Assembly (NCBI RefSeq): GCF_918697925.1 | Contig: NZ_CAKKMF010000027.1 | Coordinates: 1-53,706, forward strand | Reading direction: 5' to 3' | Source of the DNA: Arthrobacter sp. Bi26 | GTDB taxonomy: Bacteria; Actinomycetota; Actinomycetes; Actinomycetales; Micrococcaceae | Length of the DNA stretch: 53,706 bases | Shown here: positions 25,614 to 34,179 of the stretch, one piece after another | How the letters are laid out: every line of letters begins with the position of its first letter | How positions within the stretch are numbered: the first letter of the stretch is position 1 | Translations under genes and position numbers: made by a program | The notes under the pieces: generated by a model | Told to the model about the DNA's origin: nothing | Database searches by the model: none | Seen by the model: the letters and a program-made list of their open reading frames with translations, nothing else

Positions 25614-26029
25614 CCTCTCTTACCTCAGTGCGGCCTGAAAGAGCGGGACTTTGTAAACCTTCAGGCCGAGGTCACGAACAACCAGACCCGCAACCTTTGG
25701 TCTGCTCAAACGCCGATAAACCTGGTTACTCAGTCTGGGAGAAAACGATGAGATTGCTGCTCCACCGAATTTCCGTTCTGGTCGACGGCGCTGGTTACGG
25801 CGGCGACCTGATCGCGCAGGACAGCCCAATGGAGACGGGGTTCCCCCAGGGAGTCCTGGCGTCATTCCCCTGGGAAGGCTGGTGGCACGATGAGCCGGAT
25901 GAGAGCGCAGCCCATAGGTGACCGCTGAGGCCTAGGGGCACAAACAACAGAACCTGGCCTGCAAGGTAGCCGCCAGATCCAACACCATGACCAAAGCCCC
26001 GGTAGTAAAAATCGACAGGAGACAGCACT
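25614..26029. other. Intergenic region before the Gfo/Idh/MocA gene
   Basis: No clear terminator or promoter could be assigned. It contains one short frame (25748-25921), listed separately. Module B transcription may or may not continue across it. Confidence 0.5.
25748..25921 (+). CDS. Possible 57-residue protein
   Basis: A short frame beginning MRLLLHRISVLVDGAGYGGD, preceded by GGGAG at good spacing. The segment FPWEGWWHDEPDE is acidic and Trp-rich. No family is recognised. It could be spurious. Confidence 0.25.
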   Translation: MRLLLHRISVLVDGAGYGGDLIAQDSPMETGFPQGVLASFPWEGWWHDEPDESAAHR

Positions 26030-27139
26030 TTGAAACCGATCGCCGTAGGACTTCTGGGAATCACCCACCCGCACGCTTCCGCGCGGGTCCGCGCCCTCCG
26101 CGAAATAGCAGGCGTCGAGGTGGTGGCTGCCGCAGACGACGATCCGCGACTGAAGTACTTCACCAACAAGTACGACATGGAGGCCCGCGACATCGACGGG
26201 GTGCTCCAGGACGACCGCATCACCGCGATCATGGTGCATTCCAAGAGCAAGGACATGGTCCCCCATGCTCTGCGGGCCCTCGCCGCGGGAAAATCTGTCG
26301 TCGTAGAGAAGCCGGGCGGCGGAACAGTCGATGACCTGCTGAAGCTGGCCGAGGCGGAGACCCTGGCCGCTCCGGGATTGGTAGTCCAGGTCGGCTACAA
26401 CGTCCGCCTGGCACAGTCGGTCACTCGGGCAAAGGAGCTCATAGGCGCCGGGACCATCGGGAACGTGGTCAGCGTGTCGGCCAGAGGTGCCTCCCTGGCC
26501 GGGGAGCATCTCACAGCACATCTCAACCAACCGGGGGACATGGGCGGGGCGCTGTGGATCATCGGGTGCCACATGCTCGATTCCCTGGTCAGCATGTTTG
26601 GGGTGCCGGAGTCCGTCAATGCGCGAGTGCACAAGTCCCCGATGCTCTCCGACGAGTCGAGCCGCGAGGACTCCGCGGCTGTGCTGCTGAATTACCCCGA
26701 CATGTCCGCTACGTTCAGCTTCGACAGCCATGACCGACTCGAATGGTTCGAAAGCTCAGGTATATCCGTCTACGGCACCGCTGGAATGATCGGGATCGGC
26801 GTCCTTCCCCAAAAGCTAAGGGTCTACGTCGAGAAGGACCGGGCCGGTTGGTCCGCCGGCTGGACCGAATGGACGCAGAGCTATTTCACTCCGCCGTTCG
26901 CCCGTACTGATGCGAACAAGTTCTCTGAGCTGCCCGAGTTGGAGAACATCAGCAATTTCCGCACGGAAATGCGCGGATGGATCGACAGCATCCGCACTGG
27001 TGAATCTGTGGTGGCACCGGTCACGGATGCCCTTGCCGTAGCGCGGATTATCGACGCCTGCTACCGGTCCGAGAAAGAGCTGGGGGCATCAGTTCAGGTG
27101 GCTCAAGGCGTGATCCTGGACGCGCAGCGCACAACATGA
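26030..27139 (+). CDS. Gfo/Idh/MocA-family oxidoreductase
   Basis: 369 residues from a TTG start with AGGAG upstream. The N-terminal NAD(P) Rossmann fold lacks the classic GxGxxG (GLLGITHPHA instead). The EKPGG motif supplies Lys94. In the expected D-x-x-x-H catalytic pair, His182 is present but the Asp position is Ile178 (ALWIIGCHMLD). The family includes inositol, glucose and levoglucosan dehydrogenases. In this locus an inositol-dehydrogenase-like oxidation was expected; the missing Asp makes a different chemistry possible. Confidence 0.85.
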   Translation: MKPIAVGLLGITHPHASARVRALREIAGVEVVAAADDDPRLKYFTNKYDMEARDIDGVLQDDRITAIMVHSKSKDMVPHALRALAAGKSVVVEKPGGGTVDDLLKLAEAETLAAPGLVVQVGYNVRLAQSVTRAKELIGAGTIGNVVSVSARGASLAGEHLTAHLNQPGDMGGALWIIGCHMLDSLVSMFGVPESVNARVHKSPMLSDESSREDSAAVLLNYPDMSATFSFDSHDRLEWFESSGISVYGTAGMIGIGVLPQKLRVYVEKDRAGWSAGWTEWTQSYFTPPFARTDANKFSELPELENISNFRTEMRGWIDSIRTGESVVAPVTDALAVARIIDACYRSEKELGASVQVAQGVILDAQRTT

Positions 27140-27227
27140 CAGCCGTTCGCTGGGGGAGTGCTCGCCACTGCTCGCATCGCCCAACGAGCACGCTACGCGA
27201 CGAGCATGCTAGGCGGCAGCAGGCCCC

Positions 27228-27420
27228 CTCGGGCACGCATAACCCTTCGTCAGAGGGGTTTTGCTTTAATGTGTGGACATTGACCCTCCGCGGGTTCCTC
27301 CGACGTTGTCCGCGGTTTGTGGCTGGCGCCGCGGTGGCCTGTTCGCTTGTGTGGGTGGCGGGATCTGGGCCCTGGCCGGTGGGCCCTCTGCTTGCTGGAA
27401 TATCTAGGGTTATGTGTCGT
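27228..27420 (+). repeat. Diverged copy of 225-420 (tRNA-end downstream sequence)
   Basis: It starts with CCTCGGGCAC, the last bases of the tRNA-Leu-like end. A terminator-like ACCCTTCGTCAGAGGGGTTTT and the TTGCTTTAA...CATTGACCCT tract follow, in the same order as at 225-420. Identity is high but broken by small indels. The T-arm and palindrome of the full element are missing. It may be an old integration junction. Confidence 0.65.
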
Positions 27421-27459
27421 CCTTTTGCTGTTTCCGGTGGCCAGTTGTTGGCCGTCACT

Positions 27460-27742
27460 CATTCACCGCCTGGCGTTCCCGCTGATCCGCCCGGCAATCG
27501 CCACAATCGCCGTGTACAACGCGCTCAACGTCTGGAACAGCTTCCTCTTCCCGCTGATCCTGACCCAGAGTGCGGCAAACCGAGTGCTGCCACTATCACT
27601 ATGGGCGTTCCAGGGAGAGTTCACCATCAACACCCCGGCCATCCTCGCCGCGGTCGTCCTCTCCGCCCTGCCACTCGTCTTTGTCTATATCGTTGGCCGC
27701 CGCCAGCTCGTCGCCGGCGTGACAGCAGGCTTCAGCAAATGA
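27460..27742 (+). pseudogene. Sugar ABC permease (MalG-like), C-terminal fragment
   Basis: About 90 residues of a CUT1-type permease: RPAIATIAVYNALNVWNSFLF, then RVLPLSLWAFQGEF and the C-terminal YIVGRRQLVAGVTAGFSK. The N-terminal two thirds are absent and the fragment is fused to the tRNA-end repeat. It is unrelated to the CUT2 permeases of modules A and B. Confidence 0.85.
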
Positions 27743-27753
27743 ACCCACAAAGG

Positions 27754-27795
27754 AAGAGCGGCGGAGGGCATGCAAACGCGTGTCCCGCCGCTCTT
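27754..27795. terminator. Terminator-like hairpin after the permease fragment
   Basis: AAGAGCGGCGG (27754-27764) pairs with CCGCCGCTCTT (27785-27795) around a 20-base loop. It follows the permease stop directly, so it is probably that gene's native terminator, carried with the fragment. Confidence 0.65.
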
Positions 27796-27803
27796 CCCGT
27801 ACC

Positions 27804-28087
27804 CGTTTGCGACCTCGACTCAGCATCGGTTGCTGCGGGGATTGTGTCTCTTCTCAGTCTTTGTCGGATTCCGACAACTCACTAGTGAACGCAGCGACTG
27901 CATCTATCGCAAACGACCATCCACAAGATACTTGGCCTGGATCTGGCCAACATCGGCAAGTCGCGTCAGTGAACGGTGTCAGCGATCTCCGTAAACGAAG
28001 CATCGTTTGCGATACGTGGTCCGATCAGGCTGCTCTCCACTGCAGATTGAGTCGTTTGGTAGGCGCCGCATGCCTTTCTCGCAAACG
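27804..28087. repeat. Four copies of CGTTTGCGA
   Basis: CGTTTGCGA occurs at 27804-27812 and 28004-28012, and its complement TCGCAAACG at 27907-27915 and 28079-28087. Four exact 9-mers in 285 bases, two per strand, are far above chance. They look like binding sites for a regulator, perhaps of the lost sugar transporter or of the MarR module downstream. Confidence 0.55.
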
Positions 28088-28388
28088 TACCGATCTCAAT
28101 ATATGCCTGGAAAAGAATCGCTAGATAGCTAACAAACTCCAATGGACAACAAGCCACAGGTGGAGTGCGCGAACAAGACCGTGCTCGAAATATGTGGCAA
28201 GTGGGCGAGTACAACTTCTAATGAGCCGCGTCTTACCCGCCTGATAACAGCTGGTCAAGCGGATGGTGCAGGAAAAAAATACCAATGCGGGCGCGCCGCG
28301 CTTCAGTTCGAGCTGGCGCGGTTCGAAAAAATAGGCTAGACTTCTAGCTAAATTCAGCCACCATCGCTTGGTTACTCATGGAGAAAAT

Positions 28389-28676
28389 GTGATTGCTGCA
28401 GCCGCAGAGGAATTCGCCACTGTCGAGGAGTGCTTCCGATGCCGGTACCCGTTCGACGAGTCCTACAAGAACTTGGCTGTCGTAGTCGAGGGCGAAGAGG
28501 GACAGGTCACCATGGGCTGGGACGTTCAGGGCAGCGTGCTGAACGTACTCCCAGTGACATCCTATTGGGCCACAACAACATCGTTGACATCAGCATCGGC
28601 GAGCAAGAAACAGCATCTGGCGCAGATACGCGTGTTCGGCGTCACCGTCGCGAAAAAGACTCTGGAGACGGAATGA
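28389..28676 (+). CDS. Hypothetical protein upstream of marR-type gene
   Basis: 95 residues from GTG at 28389 with GGAG upstream. Not recognised. The acidic N-terminal half contains a CFRCRY motif, and the C-terminal half is Ser/Thr- and Lys-rich. Its stop overlaps the MarR start as ATGA, the main reason to believe it is translated. Confidence 0.45.
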   Translation: MIAAAAEEFATVEECFRCRYPFDESYKNLAVVVEGEEGQVTMGWDVQGSVLNVLPVTSYWATTTSLTSASASKKQHLAQIRVFGVTVAKKTLETE

Positions 28677-29203
28677 CCACTAATACCCAGAAGATACAGC
28701 GCATCGGGTCCTCCGAATACGAATCATTGGCCCGTACCGCTGCCATCGAGCTGTACCCGGACGTCGATTCTCCCGCCATGGCGTTGTGCTTTAATCTCAT
28801 CCGCGCCGCAAACCGGATGACCACAGACATGGAAGTCTCGGTGCACCGTCCCATGGGCATCAGCTTCGCCGGCTACCGCCTGCTGTTCACCATCAGGTCG
28901 GTAGGACAGGTGAACCCAAACGAGCTCGCCCGGCTGTCCAGCGTTTCCACGGCCTCCATGTCCAGCCTGCTCAACACATTGCAGAAGTCCGGGCTCGTTA
29001 CCCGAGCGCCGGATCCAGAAGACAAGCGCAAGACCATAGTGGAGCTTTCGGACGAAGGCGAGCAAATGGTGGCCGATCTCTGCCAGATCAACAACCAGCG
29101 CGAGCAGGCCTGGGCCGCGGGACTCACCGAAACCGAAGCCTCGATCCTGGCCGAACTGCTGCGCAAGCTGTTGCTGCACCACCCGACTCCCCGGACCAGC
29201 TAG
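28673..29203 (+). CDS. MarR-family regulator
   Basis: 176-residue winged-helix regulator. The core reads SVGQVNPNELARLSSVSTASMSSLLNTLQKSGLVTR and the wing PDPEDKRKTIVELSDEG. MarR proteins usually sense aromatic acids or related ligands. It precedes the decarboxylase gene by 17 bases and probably controls that gene and the flavin hydroxylase. Confidence 0.9.
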   Translation: MTTNTQKIQRIGSSEYESLARTAAIELYPDVDSPAMALCFNLIRAANRMTTDMEVSVHRPMGISFAGYRLLFTIRSVGQVNPNELARLSSVSTASMSSLLNTLQKSGLVTRAPDPEDKRKTIVELSDEGEQMVADLCQINNQREQAWAAGLTETEASILAELLRKLLLHHPTPRTS

Positions 29204-29220
29204 AACGATAGGAGATACTA

Positions 29221-30594
29221 ATGAGGGCTCAAGACGTCCGGTTGGACGACGACGTGATCGCCGAACTAAGGCAGCGCGCCAAAGACTTGGAGGCGTACGC
29301 CACTTTGTGGGCCGGAGGACCAAGCATTGACTCATCAGGCTCAGCCGCCCTGTCTTCCCTGGTTGAACGACTGGCCAACATGTATCCGTACGGGGATGCG
29401 AAATATATCGGACAACTCCTGAAACCGCCGCACCCCGTGGCTTGGGTTGCACAGGCCCTCACAGCATTGATCAATCCGAATAATCATGCTCTGGACGGGG
29501 GCCCGGCCACCGCGGTTCTTGAAAAGGAAGTCGTGGCCAAACTCGCAGTGATGTTCGGTTTTGAGGAACATCTGGGCCATCTGACATCGTCCGGCACCAT
29601 CGCTAACCTTGAGGCGCTCTGGGTTGCCAGGGAATTGCATCCAGGTAAGGTCATACTGTCCGGAACCAACGCCCACTACACCCACGAGCGCATGTGCCGG
29701 TTGCTCGGAACCCCGCATGAGACCATTCCGGAAGACGACCGGGGCCGTCTTTCGATGGCGGATCTAAGGATTAGGCTGGCGCGAGGCGGGGTCGGCACCG
29801 TTGTCGTGACTCTGGGCACGACCGGTCTTGGTGCACTGGACCAAGTCCATGAGGCCGCCGACCTGGCAGCCGAATTCGGCGCCCGGCTACATATCGATGC
29901 AGCTTACGGAGGATTTCACACCCTCCTGGCAACTGGTCCGGAACCGCTGGTTGATCCTGCCCCCTTCCTAGCCGTTCGCCGGGCGGATTCAATCGTCGTA
30001 GATCCGCACAAGCACGGACTTCAACCGTACGGATGCGGATCTGTTCTCTTCGCTGACCCATCTGTCGGCAAGCTCTATTCGCACAGTTCCCCCTACACCT
30101 ACTTCACATCTTCTGACCTCCATCTTGGGGAGATCAGTCTGGAGTGCTCGAGAGCGGGGGCGTCGGCGGCGGCTTTTTGGGCCACGGTTGAAGCTCTCGG
30201 GTTGTCACGCGACGGAATGGGATCGAATATCGCCGACGGCCGAAGGGCCGCACTGCAAGTAGCTGAAATCATCAGAGCCGCCGACGGCGCCGAGCTAGTG
30301 GTCGAACCTGAACTTGACATCGTTTGTGCCTTCCCTCGACGTCCTACGAGCAGCCAGATATCTGCGGCAACAGAGGATGCGTTTGCGGACATGGCCCGGG
30401 ACGGCTGGCACTTGGCACTGTATCGGGTCGACAGCAAGTGGCTTGCGCGGAACCATCCTTCGATCGTAGTTGATAGTGACTACACCACTGTCCTGAGATC
30501 CTGCACCATGAAACCCGAGCATCTCCAAGTGGCCCAAGAATTCAGCTACCGCCTCATTGCATCGATGGAGCAACAGCCCTCACGGACAGACTAA
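29221..30594 (+). CDS. PLP-dependent group II amino-acid decarboxylase family protein
   Basis: 457 residues. The PLP Lys is Lys264 in DPHKHG, the pyridine-N-binding Asp is Asp226 in HIDAAYGGF, and TSSGTIANLEALWVAR (about 122-137) binds phosphate. These features place it with tyrosine, DOPA, glutamate and aspartate decarboxylases. The substrate is not evident. Its neighbours, a MarR regulator and an aromatic hydroxylase, suggest an aromatic amino acid or a related compound. TAGGAG lies just upstream of the ATG. Confidence 0.88.
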   Translation: MRAQDVRLDDDVIAELRQRAKDLEAYATLWAGGPSIDSSGSAALSSLVERLANMYPYGDAKYIGQLLKPPHPVAWVAQALTALINPNNHALDGGPATAVLEKEVVAKLAVMFGFEEHLGHLTSSGTIANLEALWVARELHPGKVILSGTNAHYTHERMCRLLGTPHETIPEDDRGRLSMADLRIRLARGGVGTVVVTLGTTGLGALDQVHEAADLAAEFGARLHIDAAYGGFHTLLATGPEPLVDPAPFLAVRRADSIVVDPHKHGLQPYGCGSVLFADPSVGKLYSHSSPYTYFTSSDLHLGEISLECSRAGASAAAFWATVEALGLSRDGMGSNIADGRRAALQVAEIIRAADGAELVVEPELDIVCAFPRRPTSSQISAATEDAFADMARDGWHLALYRVDSKWLARNHPSIVVDSDYTTVLRSCTMKPEHLQVAQEFSYRLIASMEQQPSRTD

Positions 30595-30956
30595 AGGGGC
30601 GGCCAATATTGTTTCGCAGGGGGCCTTGAATCCGGATAGCCCCTGATTTCCCCACGCACACCCCGAACTTTCAGCTGGTTCATCGGCAACTGGACGGGTA
30701 CCGCGATCGACCACAGGCGTTGAACCCGGGGCATCCCCAGGAGGTTCGTTCCGAGGTTCGCGGGCTCCATGCCCGCCGCCCGACGTTTTTCTGTTCGGGC
30801 CTGTCCCGGTGAAGCCACGCAACAGTAGCAGTAACTTGGGATGGATCCCTGGAGTCCGTACCGCCTTGGCAAGTGCGGATAGTCAAAATTTCAGATACCA
30901 AGCGTCTAGTTCTGAGGAACTTCGACGCTAACCGCTTACAACGAAGTGAGGAATCG
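30595..30956. other. Intergenic, upstream of the hydroxylase
   Basis: No gene seen. It probably holds the promoter of the hydroxylase gene; no -10/-35 pair stands out. Part may be the 5' end of a lost gene, but no family is recognisable. Confidence 0.5.
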
Positions 30957-32942
30957 GTGCAGTTTCACCATCACGGTTACGTATCCGGGAACCCGCGGGT
31001 CCAGCCGGCAGCAGGAGTCGGCATTAACAGGCCGGCTGAGCTCCCGGAGGAGGTCGATGTGTTGGTTGTCGGCACCGGGCCTGCCGGCATGCTCGCGGCC
31101 GCGCAATTGTCCCAGTTCCCCGGTGTCGCCACGCGCATCGTGGAGCGTCGCCCCGGGAGGCTCGCCATTGGTCAGGCCGACGGAATCCAGACCCGCACAG
31201 TCGAGACCTTTCAAGCCTTCGGCTTTGCCGAGAGGATCATCGCCGAGGCGTACCGGATCACCGAGACGGCGTTCTGGAAGCCGGACCCCGCGGACCCCTC
31301 CCGCATCATCCGCACTGCCCGCACCCCGGATGACCCCGCCGAAATCAGCGAGTTCCCGCACCTTGTCGTTAACCAAGCCCGTGTACTGGACTACTTTGCC
31401 GAGTTCATGGCCGACTCGCCCACACGCATGTCACCCGACTATGGCTTTGAGTTCCGTTCCCTGAGCGTCGCGGACGAGGGGGAGTACCCCGTCACCGTGA
31501 CCCTTCTCCACACCTCCGGCCCCAATGAGGGGCAGGAGCGCGTTGTCCGGGCCAAATACGTTGTCGGTGCGGACGGCGCGCGCAGCAAGGTGCGCGAGTC
31601 GATCGGCTGCACCCTCGCCGGGGATCAGGCCAACCATGCCTGGGGCGTTATGGACGTGCTCGCCAATACCGATTTCCCGGACATCCGCCTCAAGTGCGCA
31701 ATCCAGTCCGGCTCCGGCGGCAGCATCCTGCTGATCCCTCGCGAAGGCGGCCACCTCTTCAGGATGTACGTTGACCTCGGTGAGGTGGACCCCAACAACA
31801 AGGGCGCCGTGCGCAACACCACCATCGAGGAAATCATCCACAAGGCGAACGAGATCCTCCACCCCTACACCCTCGACGTCCGCAACATCGCGTGGCACAG
31901 CGTGTACGAGGTGGGCCACCGGCTCACGGACCGGTTCGACGACGTCCTGCCGGAGCAGCGCGGCACCCGCACACCGCGTGTGTTCATCACCGGCGACGCA
32001 TGCCACACGCACAGCGCCAAGGCCGGCCAGGGCATGAACGTCTCCATGCAGGACGGCTTCAACCTGGCCTGGAAGCTCGGACACGTCCTCGAGGGCCGCA
32101 GCCCGGAAAGCCTGCTGTCCACCTACTCCGCAGAGCGGCAGGTGGTGGCAAAGAACCTCATCGACTTCGACAAAGAGTGGTCCACCCTCATGGCCAAGAG
32201 GCCGGAGGAGTTCGAAGACCCCTCCGAGCTGGAGGACTTCTACGTCCGCACCGCCGAGTTCCCGGCCGGGTTCATGACCGAGTACGCGCCGTCCATGGTG
32301 GTGGCCGCCCCTGAACACCAGCACCTGGCAACCGGCTTCACCGTCGGCAAACGCTTCAAGTCCGCGCCCGTTGTACGGGTCTGCGACGCCAACCCGGTGC
32401 AGCTCGGCCACCAAGCGAAAGCGGATGGCCGGTGGCGGATCTACGTCTTCGCCGACCCGGCCACGCCCCAAACCCCGCAAGCCGGAACCGCGTCGCCTAC
32501 AGAACAATTCGCCGACTGGATCGCAAACTCACCGGAATCACCGCTCGCCGCCACCCCGGAGGGCGCCGACCCCGATGCCTGGTTCGACGTGAACGTGATC
32601 TACCAGCAGGACCATACCGCCATCGACTTCGGCGCCGTACCCGCGGCGTTCAAACCCCGAGTCGGCCCCTTGCAGCTCACGGATTACGAAAAGGTCTACG
32701 CTACAGACCCGACGGCGGACATCTTCGACCTGCGCGGTCTCGACCGCGGCGGCGTCGTGGTAGTCGTTCGTCCTGACCAGTACGTGGCCAACGTCTTGCC
32801 GCTCACGGCAACGGCCGAGCTCGCCGCGTTCTTTGCACCCCTCTTGCAGCCACGGCGGCCGGAGGAGCTTCCATCCTCCGCGCTGTCTGGCGGGCCCACC
32901 GCTCACTCAACCACCACACCCTCAGCCATGATGAACAACTAA
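30957..32942 (+). CDS. FAD-dependent aromatic hydroxylase (MobA/phenol 2-monooxygenase type)
   Basis: 661 residues from GTG at 30957, chosen because GTGAGGA precedes it and the protein then begins VQFHHHGYVSG. FAD motifs: VVGTGPAG (37-44), VVGADGARSKVRESIG in the middle, and FITGDACHTHSAKAGQGMN for the ribityl contact. The last 200 residues are the thioredoxin-like dimerisation domain of phenol hydroxylase and 3-hydroxybenzoate 4-monooxygenase. The likely reaction is NAD(P)H-dependent ortho-hydroxylation of a phenol or 3-hydroxybenzoate. It has its own leader and may be a separate transcription unit. Confidence 0.88.
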   Translation: MQFHHHGYVSGNPRVQPAAGVGINRPAELPEEVDVLVVGTGPAGMLAAAQLSQFPGVATRIVERRPGRLAIGQADGIQTRTVETFQAFGFAERIIAEAYRITETAFWKPDPADPSRIIRTARTPDDPAEISEFPHLVVNQARVLDYFAEFMADSPTRMSPDYGFEFRSLSVADEGEYPVTVTLLHTSGPNEGQERVVRAKYVVGADGARSKVRESIGCTLAGDQANHAWGVMDVLANTDFPDIRLKCAIQSGSGGSILLIPREGGHLFRMYVDLGEVDPNNKGAVRNTTIEEIIHKANEILHPYTLDVRNIAWHSVYEVGHRLTDRFDDVLPEQRGTRTPRVFITGDACHTHSAKAGQGMNVSMQDGFNLAWKLGHVLEGRSPESLLSTYSAERQVVAKNLIDFDKEWSTLMAKRPEEFEDPSELEDFYVRTAEFPAGFMTEYAPSMVVAAPEHQHLATGFTVGKRFKSAPVVRVCDANPVQLGHQAKADGRWRIYVFADPATPQTPQAGTASPTEQFADWIANSPESPLAATPEGADPDAWFDVNVIYQQDHTAIDFGAVPAAFKPRVGPLQLTDYEKVYATDPTADIFDLRGLDRGGVVVVVRPDQYVANVLPLTATAELAAFFAPLLQPRRPEELPSSALSGGPTAHSTTTPSAMMNN

Positions 32943-33297
32943 AACAATGGAGCCTTGATGTCACCGTCTCAGACCACGCATCCGCACACACGACGCCAGG
33001 GCATGAGCGAGGCGGACCGCTGTCTGGTTGCCGGAACCACGACCGGCACAACCGCCAGCACTCCGGGAATCCCGGTCTCCGCCTGACAAAGCTTTCAGGC
33101 CTTATCCGCAAATCTGCACCACAGTTCAATCCCCCGCTTCCACCGCTCTGGCGACCTCTCACCGGATAGCGCAAATGCCAATGGTGTACCGCCCGTCTAT
33201 ACAGTCAGTCGCCCCGCCGCCTCAAGCAACTTATGCGAGCGGGCATCGGTGACCGCTGCCGGCGAGCCGGCACTCCGTGCCGGCTTAGTGCGGCCAA
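32943..33297. other. Intergenic, nothing recognised
   Basis: No gene, repeat or regulatory site could be assigned between the hydroxylase gene and the DUF1016 fragment. Confidence 0.5.
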
Positions 33298-33617
33298 CGG
33301 GCTACGTCGTCGTTGAGCTCAAGACCGGCAAGTTCCAGCCCGAGTATGCCGGCAAGCTCAACTTCTACGTCGCGCTCGTGGACGACGTGCTCCGGCGCCA
33401 GCACCATAACGAAACCATCGGGATCCTCATCTGCGGCACCAAGAACGACCGCAGCGTCCGGTACAGCCTGGGACGCTCCACCTCACCCATGGCTGTCGCC
33501 GCCTACACCTACGACAACCTCCCCCCGGCCGAACAACAGGCACTGCCCAACGAAGGACACATCGTCGCAGCGCTGGAATGGGCCGAACCCGAGACCCCGG
33601 AGGCGCAAGACCAATAA
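33298..33617 (+). pseudogene. DUF1016/YhcG-type PDDEXK nuclease, C-terminal fragment
   Basis: About 105 residues: YVVVELKTGKFQPEYAGKLNFY, then GILICGTKNDRSVRYSL and PMAVAAYTY. These are the C-terminal nuclease blocks of the DUF1016 family, including the E-x-K of the PDDEXK site. The N-terminal domain and the first catalytic Asp are missing. It is a mobile-element or defence-type relic near an island boundary. Confidence 0.8.
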
Positions 33618-33942
33618 GGACTCCCGGGACAGCGCTGGGGCGCGTTTCCCCACGTTGCCGGCCAAGACCGGGACCGGGACCGGGACCAGTTGTCGGGCCC
33701 CGGCGAGGCCTGCCAGTCCCCGCCGCACAGAAACACCGGGCCCCCGGCATACCTTGCATTCCCGTCAGACAAGAAACGCCAGAAAGAGAATGACGACAGT
33801 GGCGAGGACGAGTTCACCTGCTACTCCTGTTTCCTGGGCCGGCACCGGTCCCAGCTCGCGCGCGAAATGAACGGCCCCTCATACTGCATCGACCGCGAAG
33901 GCTAGGACGACCCCGCTCCAGATGCCGGACCCGAATCCGTCT
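33618..33942. other. Intergenic, nothing recognised
   Basis: Open frames here are short and low in complexity (Pro/Arg/Gly-rich) and are probably noise. Confidence 0.5.
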
Positions 33943-34179
33943 CTATCCGTGAGTCGCGGGCTCTTCGCGCCGTTCGTGTGTCTGCCCGTAGGGGACATCG
34001 CGGCTTACGACGACGGTGTAGCTGGTGTAACCGTGCTGGGTAACGAGGATGCCGTGTCGGCATTCCTTCATGGCGTGTTCACGTGCGATCTCCACGGCGG
34101 CGTTCAGGTCGTTCTCGACGGTGTCCGGGTCGTGGGCAGTGACTTCCAGGACGACATCCGAGTGGCGCTTGATCATCAT
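33943..34179 (-). CDS. Small hypothetical protein
   Basis: 78 residues from ATG at 34179. The segment KRHSDVVLEVTAHDPDTVENDLNAAVEIAR... predicts an alpha/beta fold. It ends in a charged tail. Family not recognised. The gene is isolated between a nuclease fragment and the tRNA-end repeat. Confidence 0.45.
   Translation of the reverse strand: MMIKRHSDVVLEVTAHDPDTVENDLNAAVEIAREHAMKECRHGILVTQHGYTSYTVVVSRDVPYGQTHERREEPATHG

Larger units (their letters stand above)
27743..28388. other. Non-coding stretch with hairpin and repeated 9-mers
   Basis: Apart from a hairpin and four CGTTTGCGA motifs, listed separately, I see no gene. A 65-codon frame at 28142 lacks a ribosome binding site and resembles nothing. 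Confidence 0.55.

Noticed and set aside
23507..27139. Levoglucosan or C-glycoside degradation cluster
   Set aside because: A Gfo/Idh/MocA protein plus sugar-isomerase barrels would fit, but the operon also carries hydroxyquinol dioxygenase and maleylacetate reductase, which those routes do not need. It is kept only as an alternative.
28142..28339. 65-codon open frame
   Set aside because: No ribosome binding site, no recognisable fold and no coupling to neighbours.
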